Shown here piece by piece: positions 6,002 through 6,028 of a DNA stretch of 6,028 nucleotides. The notes below the pieces were generated by a model, which worked only from the letters and a program-made list of their open reading frames with translations, was not told where the DNA came from and searched no databases. The stretch is from CAVLCC01 sp963624975 (GTDB lineage: Bacteria > Actinomycetota > Coriobacteriia > Coriobacteriales > CADBOM01), in NCBI GenBank assembly GCA_963624975.1, contig CAVFRF010000053.1, positions 1 through 6,028 on the forward strand, given 5' to 3'. The position numbers were made by a program, and so were the translations under genes. Each line of letters opens with the position of its first letter. The stretch's first letter is position 1.

Positions 6002-6028
6002 GCCCGCATGCTGGCGTGGCATGCGGGC
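6002..6028. terminator. Perfect 10-bp-stem hairpin at the window edge, probable terminator
   Basis: GCCCGCATGC (6002-6011) and GCATGCGGGC (6019-6028) are exact reverse complements around a 7-nt loop (TGGCGTG). The GC-rich stem is typical of an intrinsic terminator. No T run exists on the minus-strand side (left of 6002), so if it terminates transcription it would act on the plus strand with a T run beyond the window. It may extend past the edge. Confidence 0.5.

Larger units (their letters stand above)
5764..6028. other. AT-rich intergenic stretch upstream of the restriction-modification cassette
   Basis: About 265 bp with no supported gene. It holds the -10 box of the regulator operon (5770-5775), two near-identical 26-nt direct repeats (5881-5906 and 5915-5940) and a hairpin at the window edge (6002-6028). 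The only long open frame is the upstream extension of the regulator, judged non-coding. GC content around the repeats is under 40%, far below the rest of the window. Confidence 0.6.

Noticed and set aside
5764..6009. N-terminal extension of the XRE regulator to 168 aa
   Set aside because: The extension runs through the hairpin, the direct repeats and the TATAAT promoter box, has no domain similarity, and its ATG lies inside the hairpin stem.
2686..6028. CRISPR array or toxin-antitoxin interpretation of the repeats and the XRE gene
   Set aside because: There are only two close repeat copies with an 8-bp gap, and the gene next to the XRE regulator is 542 aa and linked to a DNA methyltransferase, which fits a restriction-modification system better than a toxin-antitoxin pair.

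Overview
The window looks like high-GC chromosome from a gut actinobacterium of the Eggerthellaceae type (Gordonibacter/Eggerthella/Adlercreutzia). The pairing of a uroporphyrinogen-decarboxylase-like (URO-D) methyltransferase with a divergent PucR-type regulator is common there. This placement is an inference from gene content and composition; no rRNA or marker gene is present.

Left part (1-2640), about 60% GC where sampled: a URO-D superfamily gene runs leftward off the window edge (1-806, minus strand). A divergent intergenic region of about 280 bp follows, with possible regulatory repeats and a terminator-like hairpin. Then comes a 518-aa PucR/CdaR-type transcriptional regulator (1084-2640, plus strand). 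The regulator plausibly controls the neighbouring methyltransferase gene, itself, or both.

Right part (2686-5763), with visibly lower GC, especially towards its right end: three minus-strand genes form what looks like a compact type II restriction-modification cassette. In transcription order they are a small XRE-family helix-turn-helix protein (5763-5503), a 542-aa protein of no family I recognise (5510-3882, start overlapping the regulator stop by 8 nt), and a complete C5-cytosine DNA methyltransferase (3801-2686). The regulator is in the position of a controller (C) protein and the unknown protein in the position of the endonuclease. A perfect 27-bp palindrome sits just upstream of the methyltransferase start. 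The controller start lies 7 nt from a consensus TATAAT, which suggests a leaderless transcript. Both resemble C-protein-controlled restriction-modification systems, in which methyltransferase and endonuclease expression are timed separately.

Right edge (5764-6028): an AT-rich stretch with no convincing gene. It carries a 26-nt near-exact direct repeat and ends in a perfect 10-bp-stem hairpin. It may be the junction between an acquired cassette and the older chromosome.

The most interesting content is the likely uncharacterised restriction endonuclease and the regulatory architecture of its operon.
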